From contig NZ_JAUSWY010000001.1 of the NCBI RefSeq assembly GCF_030815585.1, forward strand, positions 3,348,001 through 3,412,000: 64,000 nucleotides of DNA. The letters run 5' to 3'. Source of the DNA: Arthrobacter pascens (GTDB lineage Bacteria > Actinomycetota > Actinomycetes > Actinomycetales > Micrococcaceae). Below the pieces are notes generated by a model. The model made no database searches and was not told the DNA's origin. It saw only the letters and a program-made list of their open reading frames with translations. Positions within the stretch are counted from its first letter, which is position 1. Each line of letters starts with the position of its first letter. Of the stretch, positions 51,623 to 63,227 are shown in pieces. Position numbers and translations under genes: made by a program.

Positions 51623-51889
51623 TCAATCTCACACGCCAGCGGCGGCGGTCCCGGACACGCCTTCGGAGACCGCCGCCGCAGGGCATTGATTGGCTCAGCA
51701 AAGAAACGAATAATTCAAAGTACTAACGGGAGTTAGGTCGTGGGCGGGTGCGCCGTCCACGGCGTCTCGCTGGCGGGGGCCACGAATGACGTCCTGCGGC
51801 TGCGAGGCCGTGCAACACCGCACCGGTCCGGCCCGACCTGCAGCAAACGCAGGACGGGCCGGCCTCCGGGCACAACCAAGGAGACAAAG

Positions 51890-53206
51890 ATGACTGCAGC
51901 ATTTGAGCCCACCCAGCCGACGCCCGAAGAACAGGCAACCGCCCTGGAGCAGGAGTGGGCCGCCAACCCGCGCTGGGAAGGTGTGACCCGGGACTACAAG
52001 GCAACGGATGTGGTCCGCCTCCGCGGCCGCGTCTCCGAAGAGCACACCCTGGCCCGCCGCGGCTCCGAGAAGCTGTGGAAGCAGCTCACCGAAGAGCACA
52101 AGACCGGCGGCTACACCAACGCGCTGGGCGCCCTGACCGGGAACCAGGCCGTGCAGCAGGTCAAGGCCGGCCTGCGTGCCATCTACCTTTCCGGCTGGCA
52201 GGTGGCAGCGGACGCCAACAACTCCGGCCACACCTACCCGGACCAGTCGCTCTACCCGGCCAACTCGGTTCCCACGGTGGTCCGGCGCATCAACAACGCC
52301 CTGCTCCGGGCTGACCAGATCGAGTTCTCCGAAGGCATCCAGACGGTTGAGGACTGGATGGTGCCGATCGTTGCCGACGCCGAGGCCGGCTTCGGCGGGC
52401 CGCTGAACGCCTACGAGCTCATGAAATCCATGATCCAGGCCGGCGCGTCAGGCGTGCACTGGGAAGACCAGCTCGCCTCGGAGAAGAAGTGCGGCCACCT
52501 CGGCGGCAAGGTCCTGATCCCCAGCCAGCAGCACGTCCGCACCCTGAACGCCGCCCGCCTTGCCGCCGACGTTGCCGGCACCCCGTCCGTGGTCATCGCC
52601 CGCACCGACGCCGAAGCGGCCACCCTGATCACCTCCGACGTGGACGAGCGCGACCAGGAATTCATCACCGGTGAGAGGACTGCCGAGGGCTTCTACAAGG
52701 TCCGCAACGGCATCGAACCCTGCATCGCCCGCGCCAAGGCCTACGCACCGTACTCGGACCTCATCTGGATGGAGACCGGCACCCCGGACCTCGAGCTTGC
52801 CCGCAAGTTCGCCGAGGCCGTCAAAGCCGACTTCCCAGACCAGATGCTCTCCTACAACTGCTCACCGTCGTTCAACTGGCGCAAGCACCTGGACGATGCC
52901 ACCATCGCCAAGTTCCAGCGTGAACTCGGCGCCATGGGCTTCACCTTCCAGTTCATCACCCTGGCCGGCTTCCACGCCCTGAACTACTCGATGTTCGATC
53001 TCGCCCACGGCTACGCCCGTGAAGGCATGAGCGCGTACGTCGAACTCCAGGACAAGGAATTCGCCTCCGAGTCCCGCGGCTACACCGCGACAAAGCACCA
53101 GCGCGAAGTCGGCACCGGCTACTTCGACGACATCGCCACTGCGCTCAACCCGAACGCATCCACGCTGGCCCTGAACGGTTCCACCGAAGCAGATCAGTTC
53201 CACTAA
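51890..53206 (+). CDS. aceA: Isocitrate lyase
   Basis: A 438-residue enzyme cleaving isocitrate to glyoxylate and succinate. The active-site loop KKCGH is at residues 199-203 ([20 protein letters not shown]). [19 protein letters not shown] is the metal-binding block, and [14 protein letters not shown] is the substrate-binding one. Length matches the short bacterial class. AAGGAG lies 6 nt before the ATG. Malate synthase should complete the glyoxylate shunt, but the next gene is frameshifted as read. Confidence 0.96.
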   Translation: MTAAFEPTQPTPEEQATALEQEWAANPRWEGVTRDYKATDVVRLRGRVSEEHTLARRGSEKLWKQLTEEHKTGGYTNALGALTGNQAVQQVKAGLRAIYLSGWQVAADANNSGHTYPDQSLYPANSVPTVVRRINNALLRADQIEFSEGIQTVEDWMVPIVADAEAGFGGPLNAYELMKSMIQAGASGVHWEDQLASEKKCGHLGGKVLIPSQQHVRTLNAARLAADVAGTPSVVIARTDAEAATLITSDVDERDQEFITGERTAEGFYKVRNGIEPCIARAKAYAPYSDLIWMETGTPDLELARKFAEAVKADFPDQMLSYNCSPSFNWRKHLDDATIAKFQRELGAMGFTFQFITLAGFHALNYSMFDLAHGYAREGMSAYVELQDKEFASESRGYTATKHQREVGTGYFDDIATALNPNASTLALNGSTEADQFH

Positions 53207-53219
53207 TTTCCCCAAGTAA

Positions 53220-53267
53220 GTAGCAGTAAGTGTCGTTTTGGAGGCTCAAAACGACACTTACTGCTAC
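53220..53267. repeat. Perfect 21-bp inverted repeat between aceA and aceB
   Basis: GTAGCAGTAAGTGTCGTTTTG (53220-53240) and its exact complement (53247-53267) surround a 6-nt loop, GAGGCT. In RNA this is a very stable long hairpin. It starts 14 bp after the aceA stop and ends 30 bp before the aceB start. It may be a terminator/processing element, or a dispersed repeat. Confidence 0.95.
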
Positions 53268-53297
53268 CCAGATGGGCCATGCACGAGGAGAAGTCCG

Positions 53298-54939
53298 ATG
53301 AACAGCTTTACTGACAACGTCACTATCAACGGCATTACTTTGACTGCCCAGCCCATCCAGCGGCAGGGCGAGGTCCTCACTCCGGATGCCCTCGAGTTCG
53401 TGGGCCGGCTGCACAATGCAACGGCGCCCCGCCTTCACGAGCTGATGCAGGCCCGCCGTGACCGGCGCACCGAGATCCGTCAGGGCAAGGACCCGCGTTT
53501 CCTCCCCGAGACCGCTGACATCCGCAACGATCCGGAGTGGCGGGTCGCTCCCCCGGCTCCGGGCCTGGAAGACCGCCGCGTGGAAATCACCGGACCGGTG
53601 GATCAGAAGATGACCATCAACGCCCTGAACTCCGGCGCCAAGGTGTGGCTCGCGGACATGGAAGACTCCTCCACCCCCACCTGGCGGAACGTCATCAAGG
53701 GCCAGCTGAACCTCACCGACGCACTGGAACGCCGGATCGACTTCACCAGCCCCGAAGGCAAGGAATACAAGCTCCGCCCCACCGCGGAACTGCCCACCAT
53801 CGTGGTCCGTCCCCGTGGCTGGCACCTGCCCGAAAAGCACATGCTCATCGACGGCACCCCGGTCGCCGGTGGCATCGTGGACTTCGGCCTGTTCTTCTTC
53901 CACAACGCCCGCCGCCTGATCGCCCAGGGCAAGGGCCCGTACTTCTACCTGCCCAAGATCGAGAACCACCTCGAAGCCCGCCTGTGGAATGACATCTTCA
54001 TCCTGGCCCAGGACCTGCTCGGCATCCCGCAGGGCACCATCCGCGCCACCGTGCTGATCGAAACCATCACCGCGGCCTTCGAAATGGAGGAGATCCTCTA
54101 CGAACTCCGAGACCACGCCTCAGGCCTGAACGCCGGCCGATGGGACTACATCTTCTCCCTCATCAAGAACTTCCGCACCCGCGGCCCCCGGTTCGTCCTG
54201 CCGGACCGCGCCCAGGTCACCATGACCCAGCCGTTCATGCGCGCCTACACCGAACAACTGGTCCGTGCCTGCCACAAACGCGGCGCCATGGCCATCGGCG
54301 GAATGGCCGCCGCCGTCCCCAACCGCAAGGACGAAGCAGCCAACACCAACGCCTTCGAGAAAGTCCGTGCGGACAAGACCCGCGAGGCCAATGACGGCTT
54401 CGACGGTTCCTGGGTGGCCCACCCGGACCTGGTTCCGGTCTGCCGCGAGGTCTTGGACGACATCCTGGGCGAGCGTCCCAACCAGCTGGACCGCAGCCGC
54501 GAAAGACGTCACCCCCGATGATCGCGCCCTGATCAACGTGGCCGCCACCGAAGGGACCATCACCGAAACGGGCATCCGGAACAACATCGAAGTGGGCATC
54601 CGCTACATCGAATCCTGGCTCCGCGGCAACGGTGCGGTCGCCATCCACAACCTCATGGAGGACGCCGCCACCGCGGAAATCTCCCGCTCCCAGCTGTGGC
54701 AATGGATCTACGCCCGCGCCATCACCGACCGCGGCGAGATCATCACCCGCCGCTGGGTCGAGGACATGCTCGATGAGGAATTCGCCAAACTCGAACGCTT
54801 CGAAGGGGACCGCTTCGCCGACGCACGGGACATCTTCGAAGAAGTCACCCTCGACCCTGCCTTCCCCGCCTTCCTGACGGTTCCCGCCTACGCCCGCTTC
54901 CTCGACGGATCCAGCGAACCGGAAATCCTGGCCGGCTGA
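53298..54939 (+). pseudogene. aceB: Malate synthase A gene with a single-base frameshift
   Basis: The first 408 codons encode malate synthase A through [67 protein letters not shown] and [19 protein letters not shown]. An extra base in GAAAGAC (A-run at 54502-54504) breaks the frame. The neighbouring frame continues directly as [20 protein letters not shown] and goes on to the normal C-terminus (WVEDMLDEEFAKLERFEGDR, ending EPEILAG). Total about 546 residues, as expected for AceB. GAGGAG precedes the ATG by 8 nt. If the extra A is genuine the protein loses its C-terminal quarter, including part of the active site. Confidence 0.9.
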
Positions 54940-55147
54940 AACTTCCGTCCGCCGGTCGGCGACGCCTTCGCAACAGGCACCCCGAGAGACGGGCCGCGGC
55001 CCGGCGTGCGGAAACTCAGCTTCATCGCCCACGCCCCCGCATGGATTTGTGTGGGGCGGGTCCGCCGGATCCGGACCACCCTTCTTTTGTGGATAAAGAG
55101 CACATTTCCAACGCAGCACATAGCAGAGAAAGCAAAGAGGTTTACCA

Positions 55148-57160
<2,013 letters not shown>

Positions 57161-57278
57161 CCCCACTCAACGCTCAAAAACTCGTAGCTGAAGCCAGCCG
57201 CCCGGGCACGGACGGACTCCTCACCCACGCACAACGCCAGCAGGAATTGAACCTCGCCCTACTTAGGACGTACACAGA

Positions 57279-57515
57279 ATGATTAACAGACACGTTGCAA
57301 TCCCAGGGATGCGCCGCACGGATGAATGGGAATCCCTGGTAGGAAGGGTGGTGGACGTTCATCTCGACAATGACCTTCACCGACGGGGCATGGTCGAAGA
57401 TGTCATGCCCGACTCATCCGGTCTCTGGATAGCAGCTCAAGGCTCTTGCTCCCGCGAATTTGTCGATAAGGCGAGCGGTTACACGGTATGGACGGACCCG
57501 TGGACACTGCTTTAG
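57279..57515 (+). CDS. Hypothetical small protein
   Basis: A 78-residue soluble protein with a beta-rich look (VGRVVDVHLDNDLHRRGMVE, GLWIAAQGSC, GYTVWTDPWTLL), like a small SH3-type barrel. AGGA lies 10 nt before the ATG. Family not recognised. Confidence 0.5.
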   Translation: MINRHVAIPGMRRTDEWESLVGRVVDVHLDNDLHRRGMVEDVMPDSSGLWIAAQGSCSREFVDKASGYTVWTDPWTLL

Positions 57516-57560
57516 CCCATGCGGCTACTTCGGTGGTTGGACCTAAATAGCATCAGATTC

Positions 57561-57573
57561 CGGGACAGTCCCG
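57561..57573. promoter_or_regulatory. 13-bp perfect palindrome upstream of a universal stress gene
   Basis: CGGGACAGTCCCG (6-1-6) lies about 125 bp before the UspA start codon. It resembles the GGGACT..AGTCCC core of DosR-type sites but has closer half-sites. Role inferred only from position. Confidence 0.4.
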
Positions 57574-57696
57574 AGAAACTTCCGTAGGCAGTTCCGTTCG
57601 CCTGCGGGTGCGCATATGCTCGGCCCACAGCTACCGCTAAGGGGAGTTGCAAACTAGAGGAACAACCACGGGATTCACCTTCGAAGGAGAATGATC

Positions 57697-58179
57697 ATGG
57701 ATTCGGAAGCCAAGGTTCTTGTCGGCGTGGACGGTTCGGACTCGTCCATCCAAGCGCTCCGTCTGGGGGCGCAGTTGGCGCCCGCCCTGAACGCCACCAT
57801 TATCGCTATTGCCTGTTGGGATTTTCCGGAGATTTACGCCGGATACGTTCCACCGGATTTCGCCCGGTTTGAAGCGGCTGCATCGAAGACTCTTGCGGAC
57901 GCCTTGGAAAAGGCGTTCGGTGAGGAGACTCCGGAAAGGCTGAACTCGCAACTGGTCCGCGGACCGGCTGCGGCGAAGCTCGTGGAAGCGGCTGCCGGCG
58001 CTTCACTGCTGGTGGTTGGACGACGGGGCCACGGGGGATTCCTTGGCATGCACCTCGGCTCCGTGAGCTCTGCGTGCGTTGCCCACGCGGACTGCCCCGT
58101 CCTGGTTCTGCATGCCGAAAGCAGCCACCGCGCCCATCATCTATGGAAGGGCTCCAAGGCGAAAGGACAGACCCTCTGA
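57697..58179 (+). CDS. Universal stress protein (single UspA domain)
   Basis: A 160-residue UspA protein: KVLVGVDGSDSSIQALRLGA, then the ATP-binding motif VVGRRGHGGFLGMHLGSVS and the closing strand CPVLVLHAE. AAGGAG lies 7 nt before this ATG; an ATG two codons earlier is too close. Probably stress- or hypoxia-induced. It lies next to a DUF485 gene on the other strand. Confidence 0.9.
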   Translation: MDSEAKVLVGVDGSDSSIQALRLGAQLAPALNATIIAIACWDFPEIYAGYVPPDFARFEAAASKTLADALEKAFGEETPERLNSQLVRGPAAAKLVEAAAGASLLVVGRRGHGGFLGMHLGSVSSACVAHADCPVLVLHAESSHRAHHLWKGSKAKGQTL

Positions 58180-58240
58180 AAAGCCGGGATTCCGCCTCTC
58201 AAGCCGCAGGACACGGCTTCTCACAGGAACCGGGTCCCTC

Positions 58241-58621
58241 TTATTTCGCCGCGCCGTCCACGCGGTTGCCGGATTGGTCGAACTCGTGGCCTTCGATTTC
58301 GTGGCGGATTTCGGCGGCGATGGGGTCCAGTTTCCGGTTGGAGTAGCTGACATACCAGCCCGTAATGGCGAAGGTGGAAACAAATTGAAGAAGGCCCATG
58401 ATGAGCCCGATGTTGATGTTTCCCCAGACCTTAATGGACATGAATCCGGCGGCATAGTCAGCCAGCAAGACGTAGGCAAAATACCAGAGCAGGAAGGCAA
58501 TGGCCATGGGAAAGACAAAGCTGCGGTGACGTTTGCGAAGTTCCTGGAACCGCTTGGTCGACTGGACTTGCTTAAAATCCACGGACGCCGCTGCGTCCGG
58601 AGTTTCGGCTTCGTTACCCAT
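58241..58621 (-). CDS. DUF485 membrane protein
   Basis: A 126-residue two-helix protein: FQELRKRHRSFVFPMAIAFL and LLQFVSTFAITGWYVSYSNR with the family signature FxxLxxR(H)RxFxxP. DUF485 proteins are normally encoded directly before the acetate/cation symporter ActP, which is absent here. GAGGAGG lies 5 nt before the ATG. Proximity to acsA fits an acetate-uptake origin. Confidence 0.88.
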   Translation of the reverse strand: MGNEAETPDAAASVDFKQVQSTKRFQELRKRHRSFVFPMAIAFLLWYFAYVLLADYAAGFMSIKVWGNINIGLIMGLLQFVSTFAITGWYVSYSNRKLDPIAAEIRHEIEGHEFDQSGNRVDGAAK

Positions 58622-59047
58622 CGTTCCTCCTCATTGAGACTTACAGTCCACACCGGCTGAACAGACGTCCGGCCAATGTGACTGCTCTCACTGTGGCGCG
58701 TGGCGGCCGCCGTCCCATTGTCTCCCATAGCCCCGATTTAGTCTCGCCCTACTGCGACATCCAGCCGAATTGAGACGCACAGAAAAGGAATTATCTCGGA
58801 AATCACGCGCCCTTTGCAGCAGAGCGGCACAGAGCGGGAGTTCGCTATCCGTGGATTAGCCCCGCTGTCTGGTGACTCGATCTGTGCATAACCAGCGTTG
58901 GAGGTCTGCCATGAGGGCCACCGGTGCAAACTGTCGGCCGCACCACGTGAACGTTCGGTCGAGTATCACTCGTCCATGGTCGCAGGGTGCTGTGAGTTCT
59001 AAGAATGTTCGGCCTACGGAGCTCTTGGTGGCAGCACAGGCAGCCGG
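58622..59047. other. Intergenic region without a supported gene
   Basis: About 425 bases; small frames on both strands lack ribosome sites and homology to known families. The stretch between the DUF485 start and the GNAT stop may be where a symporter gene was lost. Confidence 0.5.
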
Positions 59048-59563
59048 TTAGCCCCCAGGTGTAGGGAGCATGGCGGGACGTACCATTCGAATCTCGGGCA
59101 ATTCGTGCCAGTCAGGTGGAAGCAGCTTGCGTGCGCCGTCAGGGCGGAAACCGCTCTTACGATAGAAAGCCCTCGCCCGGGGATTGTCCTCGAGCACCCA
59201 GAGGTAGGCTGCTGAGTCTCCTATGGCGGCCTTCAACAGTGCCGTCCCGAGCCCTGTGCCGTAGGTGCTCCTGAGTGAGTAGATGGAATAGAGCTCCAGT
59301 GTTTTCGGCCGGTCCTCATCGCGCCCCGGACCGGCGTCGGCCAATCCAACAATTTCGTTGTTCCCATCCAAGGCGATGATCCGGGGGTCTGTGCTGTCCA
59401 GATAGGGCCGGCGTCTTTGGACCCTTTCGGGAATGCTTGCACGGCGGGCCTTGAAAAACTCCGGGGGCAACACGTGCGCGTAGCACTCCTCGTGGGCCAA
59501 GGTGTGCATACGGACGACGGCATCAGCATCCTCAGCACTGGCCTGCCGGATCTGATAACGCAT
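59048..59563 (-). CDS. GNAT-family N-acetyltransferase
   Basis: A 171-residue GNAT protein starting MRYQIRQASAEDADAVVRMH. The acetyl-CoA motif is LRSTYGTGLGTALLKAAIG (a T-G-x-G variant), followed by LWVLEDNPRARAFYRKSGFR, the classic motif B. Substrate unknown. Its neighbour is a fragment of a VOC gene. Confidence 0.87.
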   Translation of the reverse strand: MRYQIRQASAEDADAVVRMHTLAHEECYAHVLPPEFFKARRASIPERVQRRRPYLDSTDPRIIALDGNNEIVGLADAGPGRDEDRPKTLELYSIYSLRSTYGTGLGTALLKAAIGDSAAYLWVLEDNPRARAFYRKSGFRPDGARKLLPPDWHELPEIRMVRPAMLPTPGG

Positions 59564-59608
59564 CTTCTCAGCCTAACGTCACTGACCTGGGGCGGGGTTG
59601 CGAGTCGC

Positions 59609-59701
59609 TTAGGTCGTGGGAGCCTCGGCAAGCGACAGACTGTTTCCGTCCGGATCAAGAACGACGACGTGGCGCACGCCGTTGCCATACGTTTCCACCG
59701 G
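59609..59701 (-). pseudogene. 3' fragment of a VOC (glyoxalase) gene
   Basis: The minus strand reads PVETYGNGVRHVVVLDPDGN and SLSLAEAPTT then stop. HVVVLDPDGNSLSL is the C-terminal strand and metal-ligand region typical of VOC proteins. Only about 30 codons remain. The fragment ends exactly where GH32 sequence on the other strand starts. Confidence 0.7.
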
Positions 59702-60778
59702 CCGGCTCCAACTCCGGCGACCTCAACTGGAAAAACTGGGACGTGTCGCAGTACTTCGGCCAAATTGCCCGGATCCGGATAGTGGACAACGCCACCGGCC
59801 CCTGGGGACACCCTGACCCTGGACAACATGGTCCTGGGCTCGGTCCCTGCGAAACCCCGCAGCACTGAAACAACCGTAAACCTGATCGTCAACGGCCAAA
59901 CCGTGCGGACGGCCACGGGAACGGACAGTGAACATCTGGACTGGACCGCCTGGGACGTCAAGGAATTCCGGGGCAGCCAGGCCACCATCAAACTGGTGGA
60001 CAACAACCGCAATGGATGGGGACACCTCCTGGCCGACGAGTTCGTCCTCTCGGACACGGAAGCACTGCCACGCATGGAGGAGCATGACTGGCTGGACTCG
60101 GGCAAGGACTACTACGCCACCGTGTCCTTCAACAACACCCCCGACGGCAAGCGCGTGATGCTCGGCTGGATGAACAACTGGGACTACGGCCAGGCCACTC
60201 CCACTACAACCTGGCGGGGAACGATGGCGCTGCCGCGGGAAGTTGTGCTCACCCAGATGCCGAAGGGACCGCGGCTCCGCCAGAAGGCAGTGACGCAAAC
60301 GGACACCCTGAAAAACACCGCCGCCACCTACACCGCGCCGGCGCAGGACATCCAGCCCGGCACGGTCAACCTTCCCATCTCCGGGGATGTGGTGCAGATC
60401 GATGCCGAGTTCTCCCCCGGCACGGCATCCTCCTTCGGCCTGAAAGTCCTGGGCAACGGCACGGAAGCAACGCGGATCGGATATATGCCGTCAACCCGTC
60501 GTGCCTTCATCGACAGAACCAACTCAGGCAACGAGGGCTTCCATCCGGCCTTCGCCTCGGTGGACGATGCTCCCGTGCAGCTTGCCAACGGCAGGCTCCG
60601 CCTACGGATCTACGTGGACCGGGCATCCGTGGAAGTCTTTGCCCAAGACGGGCTGGCGACTCTGACGGACCAGGTCTTTCCCGCCGCCGGTGCCCAGTCC
60701 ATCTCACTGTTCTCGGAAGGGGGAACCGCCCGGGTGGAGAGTCTCAGTGTCACTCCGTTGAACAAGGCCATGTGGTGA
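59701..60778 (+). pseudogene. GH32 levanase/fructanase gene, N-terminus deleted and frameshifted
   Basis: The first readable part (SNSGDLNWKNWDVSQYFGQI, VDNATGPWGH) lies in one frame. An extra C at 59811-59813 shifts it, and the next frame continues LTLDNMVLGSVPAKP and then 300 more residues. Those include WLDSGKDYYATVSFNN, GWMNNWDYGQATPTTTWRGT and IYVDRASVEVFAQDG, the C-terminal part of a GH32 catalytic domain and its beta-sandwich. The WMNDPNG nucleophile region is absent, so no activity is possible. It looks like a leftover of a fructan gene near the LacI/ABC cluster. Confidence 0.85.
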
Positions 60779-60942
60779 CGCGGAAACTGCAGCGGGGGAT
60801 CCGAAAACATAGCGACCACTAACCCTTGGGTCCCGTTCTTCCTGACTGCGTTTCCCGAACGCCGTCTTCCGGACTCCCGGCAGGAAGAACGGGGCCCTTC
60901 GCCTTCGGTTGCCTGCCCGTCTGTAAACTGGCGGAGGCTACG

Positions 60943-60966
60943 CGAAACGTTCGCGTAAACGATTCA
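60943..60966 (+). promoter_or_regulatory. LacI-type operator before the first LacI gene
   Basis: CGAAACGTTCGCG followed by TAAACGATTC. The first 13 bases are identical to those before the second LacI gene. The half-site has the central CG expected of LacI-family operators. Confidence 0.7.
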
Positions 60967-60981
60967 CCGAGGGCGGCAACG

Positions 60982-61986
60982 ATGACGACGATGGTAAAAG
61001 TGGCACAGCTTGCCGGCGTTTCAATCTCCACTGTTTCCTACGTCCTGAACGGAACCAGGCATGTAAGTGATGAGACACGGCAGCGGGTACTGAAGGCCAT
61101 CGAGGAAACCTCATACCGGCAGGACGCACTGGCCCGCGCCATGCGGCGCTCAAGGACGGACAGCATCGGTCTCATTGTCTCCGACGGTGGGGAGCCGGCC
61201 TTCGCCGAGATGATCCGCGGCGTGGAAGAGACCGCTGCCAGCCAGGGCATCACCCTGCTACTGGCCAATTCCGCTGAAGACCCGAAACGTGAGGCGCGCG
61301 CAGTCGAAGCCCTCCTTGGACGCAGGGTCGACGGCCTCATCCTGGCACGTGCGGCGGGCTCCGGTCCTGAGGCCCTCTCCGAATTCGCCAATTCCAATAC
61401 GCCCCTGGTGCTGATGGACAGGCTTTCCGCTGACCCGTACGACCAGGTGGGAGTTGAAAACCGCGAGCCCACTATGGAGCTTGTGGAACACCTGGTGGCG
61501 CAGGGCCACGAACGGATTTTGCTGATCGCCGGGGACACCAGGGTTGCCACCCTGCAGGAACGGCACGATGCCTTCGCCGAAGCCATGGCCGCGGCCGGCA
61601 TCGCGCCATCGGACCAGCTAACAGTCATAGCTTTCGAACCTGCAGAAACTGACGCCGGCATCGAGGCAGCGCTGTCCGCAGCCGAGCCTCCTACCGCCGT
61701 GATCGCCTGCAGCACCGTCTTAGCTGCAGCCGCACTGCGGCGCATCCAGCAGCGCGGGCTCCGGATGCCGGAGGACATTGCCTTCGCCACCTTCGACGGC
61801 TTTGCCTACGCCGACCTGTTCGAGCCCCAGCTCACCACCGTCCGTCAGCCTGCATTCCAGGTAGGCGCCACAGCGGCCGAACTGCTAAGCAAGAGGATCG
61901 CCGACAAATCAGGCAAACCCTCGGTAGTCCGCCTGGCCCCCACAATCGAATACCGGGCCTCCACCGCCCCGCGGCCGGCCACCTAA
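60982..61986 (+). CDS. LacI-family transcriptional regulator (copy 1)
   Basis: A 334-residue LacI regulator. The headpiece MVKVAQLAGVSISTVSYVLN and hinge RQRVLKAIEE are followed by a sugar-binding domain with SIGLIVSDGGEPAFAEMIRG and ATFDGFAYADLFEPQLTTVRQP. Closely similar to the next LacI gene along the whole length. GGGCGG lies about 7 nt before the ATG. It is behind a GH32 remnant and before a sugar ABC gene, so fructose or another sugar is a possible ligand. Confidence 0.9.
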   Translation: MTTMVKVAQLAGVSISTVSYVLNGTRHVSDETRQRVLKAIEETSYRQDALARAMRRSRTDSIGLIVSDGGEPAFAEMIRGVEETAASQGITLLLANSAEDPKREARAVEALLGRRVDGLILARAAGSGPEALSEFANSNTPLVLMDRLSADPYDQVGVENREPTMELVEHLVAQGHERILLIAGDTRVATLQERHDAFAEAMAAAGIAPSDQLTVIAFEPAETDAGIEAALSAAEPPTAVIACSTVLAAAALRRIQQRGLRMPEDIAFATFDGFAYADLFEPQLTTVRQPAFQVGATAAELLSKRIADKSGKPSVVRLAPTIEYRASTAPRPAT

Positions 61987-62018
61987 GACCTCAGCACCCC
62001 AGGCCTTCCCCCTGCCAC

Positions 62019-62045
62019 ACGGCCCACGGCCCACGGCCCACGGCC
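62019..62045. repeat. Tandem 7-bp repeat ACGGCCC, about four copies
   Basis: ACGGCCC occurs three times in full and once without its last base between the two LacI genes. Short slippage-type repeat, no known role. Confidence 0.9.
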
Positions 62046-62093
62046 AGGAAAGCCGGAAAAAACCAACATTTCTTCTGTGACCTGTTGCACATC

Positions 62094-62137
62094 GAAACGT
62101 TTCTCTCTACTATCGAAACGTTCGCGCAATCGTTTCG
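62094..62137. promoter_or_regulatory. Cluster of LacI-type operators before the second LacI gene
   Basis: GAAACGTTTC (62094-62103) is a perfect 10-bp palindrome with central CG. CGAAACG (62114-62120) and CGTTTCG (62131-62137) form an inverted pair. The 13-mer CGAAACGTTCGCG from 62114 matches the site before the first LacI gene. Both regulators could bind here. Confidence 0.8.
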
Positions 62138-62152
62138 CTAGAAGGAGTCACA

Positions 62153-63148
62153 GTGGCAACCATCGTCGATGTCGCATCCCTTGCCGGCGTTTCGACCTCC
62201 ACTGTGTCGCACGTCCTCAACGACACGAGGCATGTCGAGCCGGAGACCAGGGAGCGCGTCATGAGTGCTGTGCGGACTACCGGTTACCGACGGGACGTGC
62301 TGGCCCGTTCCATGCGCCGCGCCAGGACTGACTCCATTGGCCTTGTTGTTTCGGATGCCGGGGAGCCGGCGTTCGCGGACATGGTGCACGGCGTGGAAGA
62401 AGCCGCGGCCCAAAACGGCCTGTCCCTGCTGCTGGCCAACTCGGCGGAAGATACTGCCAGGGAGCGCGCGGCCGTCGAGGCACTCCTGGACCGCCGCGTG
62501 GATGGCCTGATCATTGCACGGGCGGCCGGTTCCAGCGACGGACTGCTGGCGAGAATCCGTGAGGACAAGAAGCCGCTGGTCCTGTTGGACCGGCTCGCGG
62601 ACCTGGACGTGGACCAGGTGGGGGTCAATAACCAGTCCGCCATGGCAGCACTGGTTGAACATCTCGCCACCCGCGGCCACCAGCGGATCCTGCTGATCTC
62701 CGGGGATTTGCGGGTTTCATCACTCCGTGAGCGCTACGACGGTTTCCACGCCGCCATGTTGGATCGGGGCTTGGAGGTGCCGGCCAGCCTGCTGTGTGAA
62801 GGCACGGTAACTGCGGCATCGACGTTCGACCGTGTCCGGACACTTCTCACCACATCCAAGGATCGTCCCACGGCGATCCTGGCTTGCAGCACGCTGCTAG
62901 CCGCCGGCGCTCTGGGGGCCATACAGCATGAAGGCCTGCAGGTGCCGGGCACCATGGCGTTTGCCACGTTTGACGGGTTCACCTACTCGGACCTGTTCGA
63001 ACCCCAGATCACCACCGTCCGGCAACCGGCGTTCCGGCTGGGTGAGAGCGCCGTGGGTATGCTCCTGCGGCGTATCGAAAACCCCAATGTTCCCACGGAG
63101 ATCCTCCGGCTCGAATCTGAAATCGAATTCCGCCGCTCCACCGAATAA
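62153..63148 (+). CDS. LacI-family transcriptional regulator (copy 2)
   Basis: A 331-residue paralogue of the previous gene: MATIVDVASLAGVSTSTVSH, DSIGLVVSDAGEPAFADMVH, RRVDGLIIARAAGSSDGLLA, FATFDGFTYSDLFEPQITTV. AAGGAG lies 6 nt before the GTG. The gene directly precedes a sugar ABC transporter binding protein in the same direction and so is its likely repressor. Confidence 0.92.
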   Translation: MATIVDVASLAGVSTSTVSHVLNDTRHVEPETRERVMSAVRTTGYRRDVLARSMRRARTDSIGLVVSDAGEPAFADMVHGVEEAAAQNGLSLLLANSAEDTARERAAVEALLDRRVDGLIIARAAGSSDGLLARIREDKKPLVLLDRLADLDVDQVGVNNQSAMAALVEHLATRGHQRILLISGDLRVSSLRERYDGFHAAMLDRGLEVPASLLCEGTVTAASTFDRVRTLLTTSKDRPTAILACSTLLAAGALGAIQHEGLQVPGTMAFATFDGFTYSDLFEPQITTVRQPAFRLGESAVGMLLRRIENPNVPTEILRLESEIEFRRSTE

Positions 63149-63227
63149 GAGCCCCACAAACAGCTACACACAACCCCATCGCATCCCATCAGGCCCCCTC
63201 CAGGCGCCGCATGCAAAGGAGCATCAC

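Noticed and set aside
57161..57282. Frame ending in an ATGA overlap with the small hypothetical gene (LVAEASRPGTDGLLTHAQ)
   Set aside because: No start codon or ribosome site downstream of the acsA stop.
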